DNA of 25,510 nt from Clostridium_AD sp051278035 (GCF_051278035.1 NZ_JBNMNU010000053.1:1-25510); one strand, 5' to 3'. Shown: positions 1-8,138, counted from the stretch's first letter. The notes: generated from the letters alone by a model not told the origin. Numbers and translations are program-made.

Positions 1-957
1 CTGGTGCTTACAGATGCTAAATTTAAAAATAATAATCATGTTATGCATGTTATTAAAAAAATTGTTGCTCCTATTGGAAGAAGAATAGATGAGAGTTCAC
101 CTATGGTTGATGCAAGACTACCCAATGGTTCTAGAGTAAATGCTATAATACCACCACTAGCCATTGATGGGCCTTCAATTACTATAAGAAAATTTGCTGA
201 AGATCCTTTTAAAGTAGAAGATTTAATAAATTTTGGAACTCTTAGCTCAAAGATGGCAGAACTGCTTAAATATTGCGTTGAAGGACGTTTAAATATTGTT
301 GTTTCAGGTGGAACTGGTAGTGGGAAAACCACAACTTTAAATGTACTTTCTTCCTTTATACCTGAAACAGAACGTATTGTTACTATTGAGGATGCGGCGG
401 AACTACAACTTTCTCAAATACATGTTGTGAGACTTGAAACAAGGCCCTCTAACATTGAAGGTAAAGGGGAAGTAAGTATAAGAGATTTAGTTAAAAATAG
501 TTTAAGAATGAGACCAGATCGGATAATAATTGGAGAGGTACGTTCAGGAGAAACCTTAGATATGCTTCAAGCTATGAATACCGGTCATGATGGTTCATTA
601 ACAACAGGTCACGCAAACTCTCCAAGAGATATGTTATCAAGACTTGAAACTATGGTACTTATGTCTGGAATGAATCTACCTATTAAGGCTATTAGAGATC
701 AAACAGCTTCAGCTATTGATTTAATTATCCAACAGTCAAGACTTATGGATGGTAGTAGAAGAGTAACTCATATAACAGAAGTTCAAGGTATGGAAGGTGA
801 GGTTATAATCCTACAAGATATTTTTAAATTTGAACAAAAGGGATTAGATAATAAAGGAAAGATAAAAGGAGAATATGCATTTACAGGAGTCATGCCAAAA
901 TTTCTTGAGAAATTTAAAGAAAGAGGTATTAATCTACCGGGGGGCATCTTTTATTAA
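1..957 (+). CDS. cpaF: CpaF/TadA-type secretion ATPase, 5' partial
   Basis: Cytoplasmic hexameric ATPase of the type II/IV secretion superfamily that powers assembly of Flp/tad pili. The frame is open to the first base of the window, and the visible 317 residues lack the usual N-terminal domain, so the true start lies upstream; the GTG at 4 is probably internal. Counting from that GTG, the Walker A motif GGTGSGKTT is at 102-110, the Asp box TIEDAAEL at 127-134, the Walker B strand RIIIGEVR at 173-180, and the His box TGHDGSLTTGHANS at 193-206. All catalytic elements look intact. TadB and TadC follow on the same strand, which is the standard tad order and supports CpaF over a PilB or GspE assignment. 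The other tad genes (prepilin, prepilin peptidase, CpaE) must lie upstream of the window. Confidence 0.9.
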   Translation: MVLTDAKFKNNNHVMHVIKKIVAPIGRRIDESSPMVDARLPNGSRVNAIIPPLAIDGPSITIRKFAEDPFKVEDLINFGTLSSKMAELLKYCVEGRLNIVVSGGTGSGKTTTLNVLSSFIPETERIVTIEDAAELQLSQIHVVRLETRPSNIEGKGEVSIRDLVKNSLRMRPDRIIIGEVRSGETLDMLQAMNTGHDGSLTTGHANSPRDMLSRLETMVLMSGMNLPIKAIRDQTASAIDLIIQQSRLMDGSRRVTHITEVQGMEGEVIILQDIFKFEQKGLDNKGKIKGEYAFTGVMPKFLEKFKERGINLPGGIFY

Positions 958-1007
958 TAAGTGTAATTCTTTTCATGTATTTAAAATAAAAAGTGGATGT
1001 GATGAAA

Positions 1008-1967
1008 ATGATATATATTATAATGTTGCTTGTTTTTTTCTTTGTTTGGACACTGATAATTGGCCTACTAAATATATTCTATAAGGAAAAGCCCATTGAG
1101 AAATTAAAATACTATGATAGTGATTATGTAATAAAAGAAAAAATTGAAAAAAGGAAGAAAAGTAAAACAAGTTTTCTGAAAATATTATCAAATCTAATTC
1201 CTAATATAAAACTTAGTGAAAATCATGATAAAAAATTAGAGATTGAATTAATGAAAAGTGATAGTCCTATTACTGTAGAAGAACTATTAGTGATAAAAAT
1301 GATTTCATCAACAGCTTTTGCACTTTTAACATTTGTACTTTCAAAGGATTTTATTATTGTGTTTATTGTGTTCGTTATAGTTTGGAATATACCTATAGTC
1401 ATCATATCCCGTAGAAAAAAAGAAAGAATTAAGCTCTTTAATGAACAGCTAAATGAAGGTACAATGATTATTTCAAACTCACTTAAAGCAGGTTATTCTT
1501 TTTTACAAGCTATATCAGCCGTAGCTGAAGAAACAAAAGACCCTTTCTCTAAAGAATTCAAGAAACTTTTGAAAGAGATGAGTTTAGGCATTGCTGAAGA
1601 AATTGCTTTGCAAAATATGCTAAATAGAATGGATTCAGATGATCTTAGACTAATAGTAAATGCTATTTTAATTCAAAAGGACATAGGTGGAAACTTATCA
1701 GAAATATTGGATAATATATCAAATACTATAAGAGAAAGACAAAAGATTCAAAATGAAATTAAAACATTGACAGCACAAGGGAGACTAGCCGGAGGCATTG
1801 TAATGTCTATTCCATTCTTTTTAGGTTTTATCATTTATTTATTTAATAAAGAATATATGATGCCACTATTTACTACACCAGTTGGTCTAGGAATGATAAT
1901 AGCAGCATTTTTAAATCAAATATTAGGTTTGATTATGATAAAGAAGATTATAAAAATTGATATATAA
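1008..1967 (+). CDS. tadB: TadB-like pilus inner-membrane platform protein
   Basis: Type II secretion F-domain (T2SSF) membrane protein that, with TadC, forms the platform on which CpaF acts. It has an N-terminal membrane segment, a hydrophobic pair near residues 100-135, a cytoplasmic T2SSF domain (from about FNEQLNEGTMIISNSLKAG to the GRLAGG region) and two C-terminal membrane segments. Start choice: the frame opens at GTG 993, but GGATGTGAT at 995-1003 is one base off a full Shine-Dalgarno sequence and sits four bases before ATG 1008. The same spacing is seen for the next gene, so I prefer 1008. It lies 50 bases after cpaF. The TadB label rests on order and on the single T2SSF domain with this membrane layout; TadB and TadC are homologous to each other. 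Confidence 0.85.
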   Translation: MIYIIMLLVFFFVWTLIIGLLNIFYKEKPIEKLKYYDSDYVIKEKIEKRKKSKTSFLKILSNLIPNIKLSENHDKKLEIELMKSDSPITVEELLVIKMISSTAFALLTFVLSKDFIIVFIVFVIVWNIPIVIISRRKKERIKLFNEQLNEGTMIISNSLKAGYSFLQAISAVAEETKDPFSKEFKKLLKEMSLGIAEEIALQNMLNRMDSDDLRLIVNAILIQKDIGGNLSEILDNISNTIRERQKIQNEIKTLTAQGRLAGGIVMSIPFFLGFIIYLFNKEYMMPLFTTPVGLGMIIAAFLNQILGLIMIKKIIKIDI

Positions 1968-1999
1968 AAAAAATACAAAAAATGGTTGAGGTGATAACA

Positions 2000-2911
2000 T
2001 TGCTATATATTTTATTATTTATCTGTTTTATAGCTATCTTTATGTTTTCGTATGGAACTATGATTATTCTAAGTAAAAATAAGATAACCGTTGGAACCAG
2101 AATAAAGCAAATAAAAAATATTGATACGGATACTAAATTAGATATTGATAAAACATCTTTCTCACAAAGAGCGCTTACACCTTTTTACGAGCGAATAAGT
2201 AAATTTTTAATAAAAGCAACGCCAAGGCGCAAAATTGATATACTTAAGAAAAAATTAGAAAAGGCAGGATTATTAAAAAGTAGCACCCCTGAAAATTGGC
2301 TATATACTAGAATTATGATTATGCTGATTTTGTCAATATTATTTGGATTATTAATCTATTTAATCACAGTTAGTTTTATTAAATCACTTCTCTTTGCATT
2401 GCTTATAATGATACTTATTAGCACCTGCTTTAATTTCTATCTTTCAAAAAAAATAAGTGCAAGAAAGAAAATGATTGTAAAAGAATTACCCTATACACTA
2501 GACTTAATAACAGTAAGTGTTGAAGCTGGATTGTCTTTTGATGGTGCTATGTCAAGGGTAATTGCAAATATAAGCGGAGAGTTATGTGATGAGTTTGCAA
2601 AAACACTCAAAGAAATACGTATGGGAATACAAAGAAAAGTAGCGCTTAAAAATATGAGTGAAAGGTGTGAAGTAAAGGAACTATCTCTGCTACTAACATC
2701 TTTAATTCAAGCTGATGATTTAGGTGTTGGTCTTTCAAATGTGTTAAGAGTTGAGTCAGTAGCCTTACGAGAACATAGAACGCAAATGGCAAGAGAAAAG
2801 GCTATGAAAGCGCCTATAAAGATGCTATTTCCACTTATATTTTTTATCTTCCCTTCAATATTCATTGTAATTCTAGGCCCTGCAATTCTTAAAATTATGG
2901 ACATACTATAG
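2000..2911 (+). CDS. tadC: TadC-like pilus inner-membrane platform protein
   Basis: Second T2SSF membrane protein of the tad pilus platform. There is an N-terminal membrane segment, a charged cytoplasmic stretch, two central hydrophobic segments, a T2SSF domain beginning around LPYTLDLITVSVEAGLSFDG, and a C-terminal hydrophobic anchor. The frame can be read from ATG 1982, but GAGGTGAT at 1988-1995 is an almost perfect Shine-Dalgarno sequence four bases before TTG 2000, which gives the protein start MLYILLFICF; the ATG at 1982 has no such site. The gene follows tadB closely and is followed after 10 bases by the DUF192 gene, so all four genes look like one operon. Confidence 0.85.
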   Translation: MLYILLFICFIAIFMFSYGTMIILSKNKITVGTRIKQIKNIDTDTKLDIDKTSFSQRALTPFYERISKFLIKATPRRKIDILKKKLEKAGLLKSSTPENWLYTRIMIMLILSILFGLLIYLITVSFIKSLLFALLIMILISTCFNFYLSKKISARKKMIVKELPYTLDLITVSVEAGLSFDGAMSRVIANISGELCDEFAKTLKEIRMGIQRKVALKNMSERCEVKELSLLLTSLIQADDLGVGLSNVLRVESVALREHRTQMAREKAMKAPIKMLFPLIFFIFPSIFIVILGPAILKIMDIL

Positions 2912-2921
2912 GAGGCAAAAG

Positions 2922-3248
2922 ATGATTAAAAAATCAAAATTTAATGGTGTAACTATACTTGATGTATTAATAGCTGATGAGTTTACTAAAAGACTATTTG
3001 GGTATATGTTTAGAAAAACACCTCATCATAACGCTATTCTTTTAAATCCATGTAATAGCATACATACATTTTTTATGAAATTTAATATTGATGTTTTGTT
3101 CCTGGATGAGCATATGGAGGTTATTAAAAAAATAGAAAATTTAAGAAAAGGACAAGTTGTAACTAAGGTAAGGGGTGCTAGGGCAGTATTAGAATCTAAA
3201 GCTGGCTCATTTAGTAATATTGAAGAGGGATGTAAACTATATTTTTAA
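2922..3248 (+). CDS. DUF192 family protein
   Basis: A 108-residue protein with the DUF192 pattern: an early GxMFR segment (FGYMFRKTP), the central NSIHTFFMKFNIDVLFLDE block, and the AVLESKAGS block near the C-terminus. DUF192 proteins are small beta-rich proteins of unsettled function, often exported in other bacteria; this copy has no signal peptide, so it is probably cytoplasmic. The RBS AGGAGGC overlaps the end of tadC and is well spaced from ATG 2922. The tight junction with tadC suggests a role linked to the pilus locus, but that is inference from position only. No clear terminator follows; the next gene seems to have its own promoter at about 3282-3290. Confidence 0.8.
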   Translation: MIKKSKFNGVTILDVLIADEFTKRLFGYMFRKTPHHNAILLNPCNSIHTFFMKFNIDVLFLDEHMEVIKKIENLRKGQVVTKVRGARAVLESKAGSFSNIEEGCKLYF

Positions 3249-3281
3249 TTTATTATTTTCAAAGAAATAAATCGTAAACAA

Positions 3282-3290
3282 TGATATAAT
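3282..3290 (+). promoter_or_regulatory. Extended -10 promoter for ygiQ
   Basis: TGATATAAT fits an extended -10 (TGn plus TATAAT at 3285-3290). No good -35 hexamer lies 16-18 bases upstream, which is tolerated for extended -10 promoters. It is about 55 bases before the ygiQ start. Prediction by eye only. Confidence 0.4.
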
Positions 3291-3345
3291 TGTATTTTGA
3301 ATTAGATGTTACAATTTACGATTATAACAAAAGAAGGTGGAAATA

Positions 3346-5343
3346 ATGAAGGATAATAAATATTTACCTATTAGTAAAAGTGATATTTTAGATAGAGGTT
3401 GGACTGAATTGGATTTTATTTTAGTTACTGGCGATGCATATGTAGATCATCACAGTTTTGGAACGGCAATTATTTCAAGAGTTTTAGAAAATGAAGGATA
3501 TAAAGTAGGAATAATAGCACAACCTGATTGGAAGGACACTGAAGATTTTAAAAGACTTGGTAGACCAAGACTAGGATTTTTAGTTAATTCTGGTAATATG
3601 GATTCTATGGTTAATCATTATACAGTGAGTAAGAAGTTAAGAGAAAAAGATCTGTATTCTCCTGGTTCTAAGATGGGACTTAGACCCGACAGAGCAACTA
3701 TAGTTTACTGCAATAAAATAAGAGAAGCCTATAAAAATATTCCTATTGTAATTGGTGGCATAGAAGCAAGTCTAAGAAGGTTTGCACACTATGATTATTG
3801 GAGTGATAAGGTACGTAAATCTATGTTAATTGATAGTGGAGCCGATTTACTAATATTTGGTATGGGTGAGAAGCAAATCGTTAACGTTGCAAATAAATTA
3901 AATGAGGGTATAGATATAAAAGCCATAACACAGGTGCTTGGAACATCTTATGTTACAGAGGATATAGAAAGTATAGGGGACTATGTTGAAATAGCCTCTT
4001 ATAAAGAAGTTTGCACTGATATGAAAAAATATGCACAGGCTTTTAAAATACAATATGATGAACAAGATCCTATTAGGGGGGGCATTATAGTACAAAAGCA
4101 TACTAATAAGTATCTAGTTCAAAACAAACCAGAAATGCCACTTACTAGAGAAGAATTAGATGCTGTTTATAATTTGCCATACCAAAAAAATTACCATCCT
4201 ATTTATGAAAAGCTCGGAGGAATCCCAGCTATAGAAGAAGTTCAGTTTAGTTTAGTTAGTTCAAGAGGGTGTTTTGGTAGCTGTGCTTTCTGTGCTATAA
4301 CTTTTCATCAAGGTAGAATTGTGCAAAGTAGAAGTGAAAATTCAATAGTTCAAGAAGCAATGGAAATTACAAAACTTAAGGATTTTAAAGGGTATATTCA
4401 TGATGTAGGAGGTCCTACGGCTAATTTTAGGCAACCTGCATGTGATAAACAATTAAAGGTAGGCGCTTGTAAGGATAAGCAATGTTTGCATCCTAGCCCA
4501 TGCAAGAACCTAAAGGTTGATCACATGGAATATTTAGGTATCCTCAGAAAGCTTAGAGAATTGCCAAATGTTAAAAAAGTTTTTGTAAGGTCAGGTCTCA
4601 GATATGATTATATTATGGCAGACAAAAATGAAACCTTTTTTAATGAACTTATTAAGCACCATGTTAGTGGTCAACTAAAGGTAGCGCCAGAGCATGTTTC
4701 TCATAAAGTTTTAAAATTCATGGGAAAACCAGCAGGCAAAACTTATGATAAATTCAGAGAAAAGTTTTATAAGGCAACTGAGAAAATAGAAAAAAAACAA
4801 TATCTTATACCTTATTTAATGTCTAGTCACCCAGGATGTACAATAAGTTCAGCAGTAGAACTAGCAGAATACCTTAGAGATATTAATTACCAACCGGAAC
4901 AGGTTCAGGATTTTTATCCAACCCCAGGTACACCTTCAACAACTATGTATTATACGGGACTTGATCCAAATACTCTTCAAGAAGTTTATGTACCTAAAAA
5001 CAAGCATGAAAAAGCCATGCAAAGGGCATTACTTCAATATAAAGATCCAATGAAATATGATTTAGTGTTATCAGCATTAACCGAGGCCAATAGAGAAGAT
5101 CTTATTGGTTACGGCCCTAAGTGTTTAATAAAACCAAGAGGAAATAAAAATAATGAACATTCCAGTAACACAAAGGTCAAAGAAAAAGATCTAAAAGGCA
5201 AAAATATAAGAAGCAAGACTTCAGATAGACCTATAGATAAAAACTCTAAAAAGAAAAATACTCCCTCCAATACGAATGGCAAAACAAATTTTGGTAGTAG
5301 ACAAGATAACAAAAACAAGGCGAAAAATAAAAAAAGAAAATAG
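3346..5343 (+). CDS. YgiQ family radical SAM protein
   Basis: Large radical S-adenosylmethionine protein of the YgiQ (UPF0313) family; the reaction is not established. The protein is 665 aa from ATG 3346, somewhat shorter than E. coli YgiQ. It has the family's N-terminal domain (DAYVDHHSFG), the central iron-sulfur motif CFGSCAFC with cysteines near residues 309, 313 and 316, and a further cysteine group around CDKQLKVGACKDKQCLHPSPC. The last roughly 60 residues are Lys/Asn/Ser-rich low-complexity sequence and look disordered. The frame also opens at GTG 3337, but AAGGTGG at about 3334-3340 is correctly spaced for ATG 3346. The gene stands alone, with its own promoter and a strong terminator at 5349-5393. 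Confidence 0.88.
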   Translation: MKDNKYLPISKSDILDRGWTELDFILVTGDAYVDHHSFGTAIISRVLENEGYKVGIIAQPDWKDTEDFKRLGRPRLGFLVNSGNMDSMVNHYTVSKKLREKDLYSPGSKMGLRPDRATIVYCNKIREAYKNIPIVIGGIEASLRRFAHYDYWSDKVRKSMLIDSGADLLIFGMGEKQIVNVANKLNEGIDIKAITQVLGTSYVTEDIESIGDYVEIASYKEVCTDMKKYAQAFKIQYDEQDPIRGGIIVQKHTNKYLVQNKPEMPLTREELDAVYNLPYQKNYHPIYEKLGGIPAIEEVQFSLVSSRGCFGSCAFCAITFHQGRIVQSRSENSIVQEAMEITKLKDFKGYIHDVGGPTANFRQPACDKQLKVGACKDKQCLHPSPCKNLKVDHMEYLGILRKLRELPNVKKVFVRSGLRYDYIMADKNETFFNELIKHHVSGQLKVAPEHVSHKVLKFMGKPAGKTYDKFREKFYKATEKIEKKQYLIPYLMSSHPGCTISSAVELAEYLRDINYQPEQVQDFYPTPGTPSTTMYYTGLDPNTLQEVYVPKNKHEKAMQRALLQYKDPMKYDLVLSALTEANREDLIGYGPKCLIKPRGNKNNEHSSNTKVKEKDLKGKNIRSKTSDRPIDKNSKKKNTPSNTNGKTNFGSRQDNKNKAKNKKRK

Positions 5344-5348
5344 AAAAA

Positions 5349-5393
5349 CATAATAAAACCTACATCCACAACATGGATGTAGGTTTTATTATG
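5349..5393. terminator. Bidirectional terminator, 20-bp perfect stem
   Basis: A perfect 20-bp inverted repeat (5349-5368 against 5374-5393) around the 5-base loop CAACA. The stem ends in A/T-rich runs on both sides, so it can stop ygiQ reading rightward and the hutG-side transcript reading leftward. The stop codon of the minus-strand small gene lies inside the right arm. Confidence 0.85.
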
Positions 5394-5598
5394 TCTCCAA
5401 TTTAACTATTTTATTAATAGATTCTTCTTCCACTAGTTCACTTTTACTTAAACCATTTCTAAAATATCTTATTTGCTTATATTTAATTCTGTTCATTTCA
5501 AAATCTAAAACATCAATTCTGTCACCTTTATAAATAACGGCTTGTTTACTACCCTTTAAAAATACTTGAACTTCTATAGATTTGTTTATTAGCTGCAA
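5389..5598 (-). CDS. Small hypothetical protein after hutG
   Basis: A 69-residue soluble protein that I do not recognise. It starts at TTG 5598, with AAGGAG about 8 bases upstream, and no ATG in frame is better placed. It has alternating hydrophobic residues suggestive of beta strands in the first half (IEVQVFLKG, AVIYKGDRIDVLDFEM), basic residues in the middle and an acidic stretch ELVEEES near the end. There is no signal peptide or membrane segment. The gene begins 33 bases after the stop of the hutG-like gene on the same strand and ends in the shared terminator, so the two probably form one transcript. No function can be assigned. Confidence 0.6.
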   Translation of the reverse strand: MQLINKSIEVQVFLKGSKQAVIYKGDRIDVLDFEMNRIKYKQIRYFRNGLSKSELVEEESINKIVKLET

Positions 5599-5631
5599 AA
5601 CAACAACTCCTTCCTTGGTAAATTATTTGAT

Positions 5632-6645
5632 TTATAAATCTAAATTATGAATTTCACATAGGGAATTAACTATTGAAAAAATCAATACTGCTGCCAAATT
5701 TGAAGTGACATTGTCCTGATCAAATCTTGGTGAGACTTCTGCTATGTCAAAACTAACCACTTTATTAGACTTTAAGATATACCTCAGGAACTTTAATACT
5801 CTTTCTGGGTCAAGTCCTAAAGGTTGCGATGCACTTACACCAGGTGCATATGCTGTTGAAAACACATCGGAACATATGGTTATGTATATTTTATCTTGAG
5901 TTTTTATAAACTTATCCAATTTCTCGAATACATTCGAACTATCACTATCTACAATATCTTTTGCTAATATATACTCAGCTCCAAGCTTATCCGCTGTTTT
6001 AAATAAATCAATAGTATTACTATGTTTTTGGACTCCAATACATAGATAAGAATACTTTAAATCATCTATTTTGCATACATCCGCTATTTGCCTAAACATA
6101 GTTCCAGAGCTCCCACCAGTAGGATAAGGCCTAAGGTCAAAGTGAGCATCAAAATTTATTATACCAATACTCGGCTTATTGCTTTTTTCTTTTAAATAAT
6201 TCAATATTCCAGTGTAATGCCCAAAAGCTATTTCGTGGCCCCCACCTAAAACAATCGGGAAAAGGTTTAGGTTTAGAATTTTTTCTATTGCGTTAGAAAG
6301 TAAATATTGACTTTCTTCTAGTGTTATATTTTCACAATATATGTTGCCTGCATCAAAAAGTTTTACTTCTTCAGAAAATAGGCAAGGAAGATTAGCAAGT
6401 TCTCGTCTAATACTTTCTGGTCCATTAGCAGCACCAGATCTGCCATTATTACGTTTAACACCTGCATCGCAACAAAACCCTATAAATGCAAATCCAAGCA
6501 TACCCTTGAATGGAATTAAATTATTTTCTCGTAAATCAATTATTTTCACCCATTGATGCCATCGAAAGGCATCAAAATTACTCTCACTATCAATTCTTCC
6601 TTTCCAAAGTGTTTTATCAGTTGGTTTATAGTTTATATCAAACAT
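5632..6645 (-). CDS. hutG: Formimidoylglutamase-like ureohydrolase
   Basis: Member of the arginase/agmatinase/formimidoylglutamase fold, 337 aa. The HutG subgroup is suggested by GVKRNNGRSGAANGPESIR (residues 63-80) and APGVSAS (267-273). HutG hydrolyses N-formimidoyl-L-glutamate to glutamate and formamide in histidine breakdown, using a dimanganese site. Metal-binding motifs seen are GGGHE at 134-138, DAHFD at 166-170, and CSD at 258-260 where most family members have DxD, so the first Asp of this pair is Cys here. The RBS AAGGAGGAC is well placed for ATG 6645, and a good promoter lies upstream. No other hut gene is in the window, so the substrate is not certain; agmatinase or another guanidino hydrolase remains possible. 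Confidence 0.8.
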   Translation of the reverse strand: MFDINYKPTDKTLWKGRIDSESNFDAFRWHQWVKIIDLRENNLIPFKGMLGFAFIGFCCDAGVKRNNGRSGAANGPESIRRELANLPCLFSEEVKLFDAGNIYCENITLEESQYLLSNAIEKILNLNLFPIVLGGGHEIAFGHYTGILNYLKEKSNKPSIGIINFDAHFDLRPYPTGGSSGTMFRQIADVCKIDDLKYSYLCIGVQKHSNTIDLFKTADKLGAEYILAKDIVDSDSSNVFEKLDKFIKTQDKIYITICSDVFSTAYAPGVSASQPLGLDPERVLKFLRYILKSNKVVSFDIAEVSPRFDQDNVTSNLAAVLIFSIVNSLCEIHNLDL

Positions 6646-6693
6646 TTTGTCCTCCTTGTAGTTATATTAAACAAATCAATTATTACTATTTCA

Positions 6694-6722
6694 ATTATAG
6701 TGCCATTATTCGGATTTATCAA
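6694..6722 (-). promoter_or_regulatory. Sigma-A-type promoter of the hutG operon
   Basis: Read on the minus strand, the -35 TTGATA (6717-6722) and -10 TATAAT (6694-6699) are separated by 17 bases. The -10 lies about 50 bases before the hutG start codon. The match to the consensus is strong. Confidence 0.65.
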
Positions 6723-6842
6723 GCTGAAAACAGTCATTAATAGATTATAGTTAACCATTTATTTATTAATGAATATAATATAAATAATACTAGTTATAGG
6801 TGGTTAAAATGCAAATTGATAGTATTTTAACTAAGGCAAGAA

Positions 6843-6873
6843 TTGGATAAGTTTTTGTTATTAATGATATAAT
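6843..6873 (+). promoter_or_regulatory. Promoter of the PIN-domain gene
   Basis: An extended -10, TGATATAAT (6865-6873), with a weak -35-like TTGGAT at 6843-6848 (19-base spacing). It has the same AATGATATAAT string as the ygiQ promoter. It sits about 65 bases before ATG 6937. Confidence 0.4.
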
Positions 6874-6936
6874 AATGATTACTGGTATCTTTTTATTGAA
6901 AATCTAATTAGATTATTTGTAAAAGGAGATAAAAAA

Positions 6937-7419
6937 ATGATTTGTAAAGAATATTTATTAGATGCCAATATAGTTATAAAAGTATGGGATAAATATCCTC
7001 GTTTACTTGATGCTATTGAAACTACAGAATATATCGATTTCAAAATATCTCAGGATATAGCTGGAGAGTTGTCTGTAAAAGAGTATATAAAATTTAATAA
7101 AGATTTTGTACTATCAACTAAATTCATGAAATTATTAGGTCATATTATAACTAACGCGGGTGCTAGCAATACTCAACAAGTAATAGAAAGCGATTTTATT
7201 AAATATGAGCAAAATAAAAATATATATTTTAACAATGGAGATAAAATTTCTATAAATGATTATGGTTTAATAAATCTTTGCGAAAAAAATGAAGACTATA
7301 CACTTGTAACTGAAGATAAAAGGATGATGAGAAACGCAAAGATCATATTAGATTCTACAAGGGTACTAAATTTCGAACAGTTTTTAGACGAATTAAGACA
7401 ACTAGATGTATTGCAATAG
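6937..7419 (+). CDS. PIN-domain putative ribonuclease, orphan
   Basis: A 160-aa protein with a PIN-like nuclease layout. The N-terminal strand YLLDANIVI carries the first acidic residue (Asp9), GEL gives Glu44, NDYGLI gives Asp108 and VTEDKRM gives Glu126/Asp127, which together resemble the metal-binding acidic cluster of PIN nucleases. Such proteins are often toxin ribonucleases (VapC-like), but no antitoxin-like gene with a DNA-binding fold sits upstream; there is only a 13-codon reading frame (6809-6850). The RBS AAAGGAG is correctly spaced to ATG 6937. It converges on the kinase-like gene across a hairpin. A single-gene PIN protein of another role is equally possible. Confidence 0.65.
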   Translation: MICKEYLLDANIVIKVWDKYPRLLDAIETTEYIDFKISQDIAGELSVKEYIKFNKDFVLSTKFMKLLGHIITNAGASNTQQVIESDFIKYEQNKNIYFNNGDKISINDYGLINLCEKNEDYTLVTEDKRMMRNAKIILDSTRVLNFEQFLDELRQLDVLQ

Positions 7420-7428
7420 GACAATAGT

Positions 7429-7466
7429 ATGAGAGGCCGTAATTTTTATAAACTACAGCCTCTTAT
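7429..7466. terminator. Hairpin between convergent genes
   Basis: Arms ATGAGAGGC (7429-7437) and GCCTCTTAT (7458-7466) pair with one G-U, and a short GTA/TAC pairing extends the stem inward. The following sequence is T-rich but lacks a clean U-tract. It lies between the stops of the PIN and kinase-like genes. Confidence 0.55.
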
Positions 7467-7467
7467 A

Positions 7468-8055
7468 TTATTTTATATTTTTTTCTAGATACTGTTTAAA
7501 TCTAAAGTTCCATAGCTTATAAAATCCGAAATCTACTTCGTGCACTACTGATAAAAACTCTTCAATTACACCTAATCTATTCAAACCTTTCATTAAATGT
7601 CTAGGGTAAATGACTTTTTTTGAATAATTGTTTTTGGGATCAATGACCATAATAGAAAAGTCTTCCTTCAAGTATAAATCCTTACACCTAATATCTAGTT
7701 TATTAAACTTAAGTTTCTTGAATTCACAAATAAGTTTTACTATATTACGAGATATTTGGCTATTGATGCCATGCCTTTTAATATATTTATCTAGGCGCTG
7801 TCCACTTGCATAATCTCTTATAATATAGTAAGAACCACGTTCATAAACTTTAGGAAAGTATTTGCTTCCTCTAGTTCTCCTAAGAATATTGTATTCCGTC
7901 TCACAAACTTTCTTATTCTTGAAAATTTTAATTACTCTATTGTCGGGCAGTAAGTAAACTATACCATTATGACCTGAACCTAAAAATTGAGATGTTCTAA
8001 GTATTTTTTCAACCCGACTATTTAACCTAATATAATAATTTGTATCTTGAATCAT
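7468..8055 (-). CDS. Small protein-kinase-fold protein
   Basis: A 195-aa protein that looks like a minimal member of the protein-kinase-like superfamily. The glycine-rich loop is GSGHNGIVY (26-34), followed by VIK with Lys43 as the probable ATP-binding lysine and Glu54 as a possible partner. The hinge-like segment is YYIIRDYASGQRLDKYI. LDIRCKDLYLK (Asp121, Asp126) stands where the catalytic loop would be, and VIDPKN (Asp139) where the Mg-binding DFG aspartate would be. It is far shorter than Hanks-type kinases and has no transmembrane or PASTA part. The target is unknown; it could phosphorylate a protein or a small molecule, or be inactive. The RBS is weak (AAGAAGATGATA). The upstream gap 8056-8138 is very AT-rich with no clear promoter or mapA terminator. 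Confidence 0.6.
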   Translation of the reverse strand: MIQDTNYYIRLNSRVEKILRTSQFLGSGHNGIVYLLPDNRVIKIFKNKKVCETEYNILRRTRGSKYFPKVYERGSYYIIRDYASGQRLDKYIKRHGINSQISRNIVKLICEFKKLKFNKLDIRCKDLYLKEDFSIMVIDPKNNYSKKVIYPRHLMKGLNRLGVIEEFLSVVHEVDFGFYKLWNFRFKQYLEKNIK

Positions 8056-8138
8056 ATTATCATCTTCTTTACAATTATATAATTATATTATATGATTGAA
8101 AATTATAAAATATAAGTTAAGAATATTATAAATCTAAC

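Noticed and set aside
875..1084. Overlapping plus-strand frame across the cpaF-tadB junction
   Set aside because: Overlaps two real genes and has no ribosome site or recognisable product.
6809..6850. A 13-codon frame after TAGGTGG upstream of the PIN gene, considered as an antitoxin or leader peptide
   Set aside because: Too short to support as a gene on its own; kept only as part of a finding.
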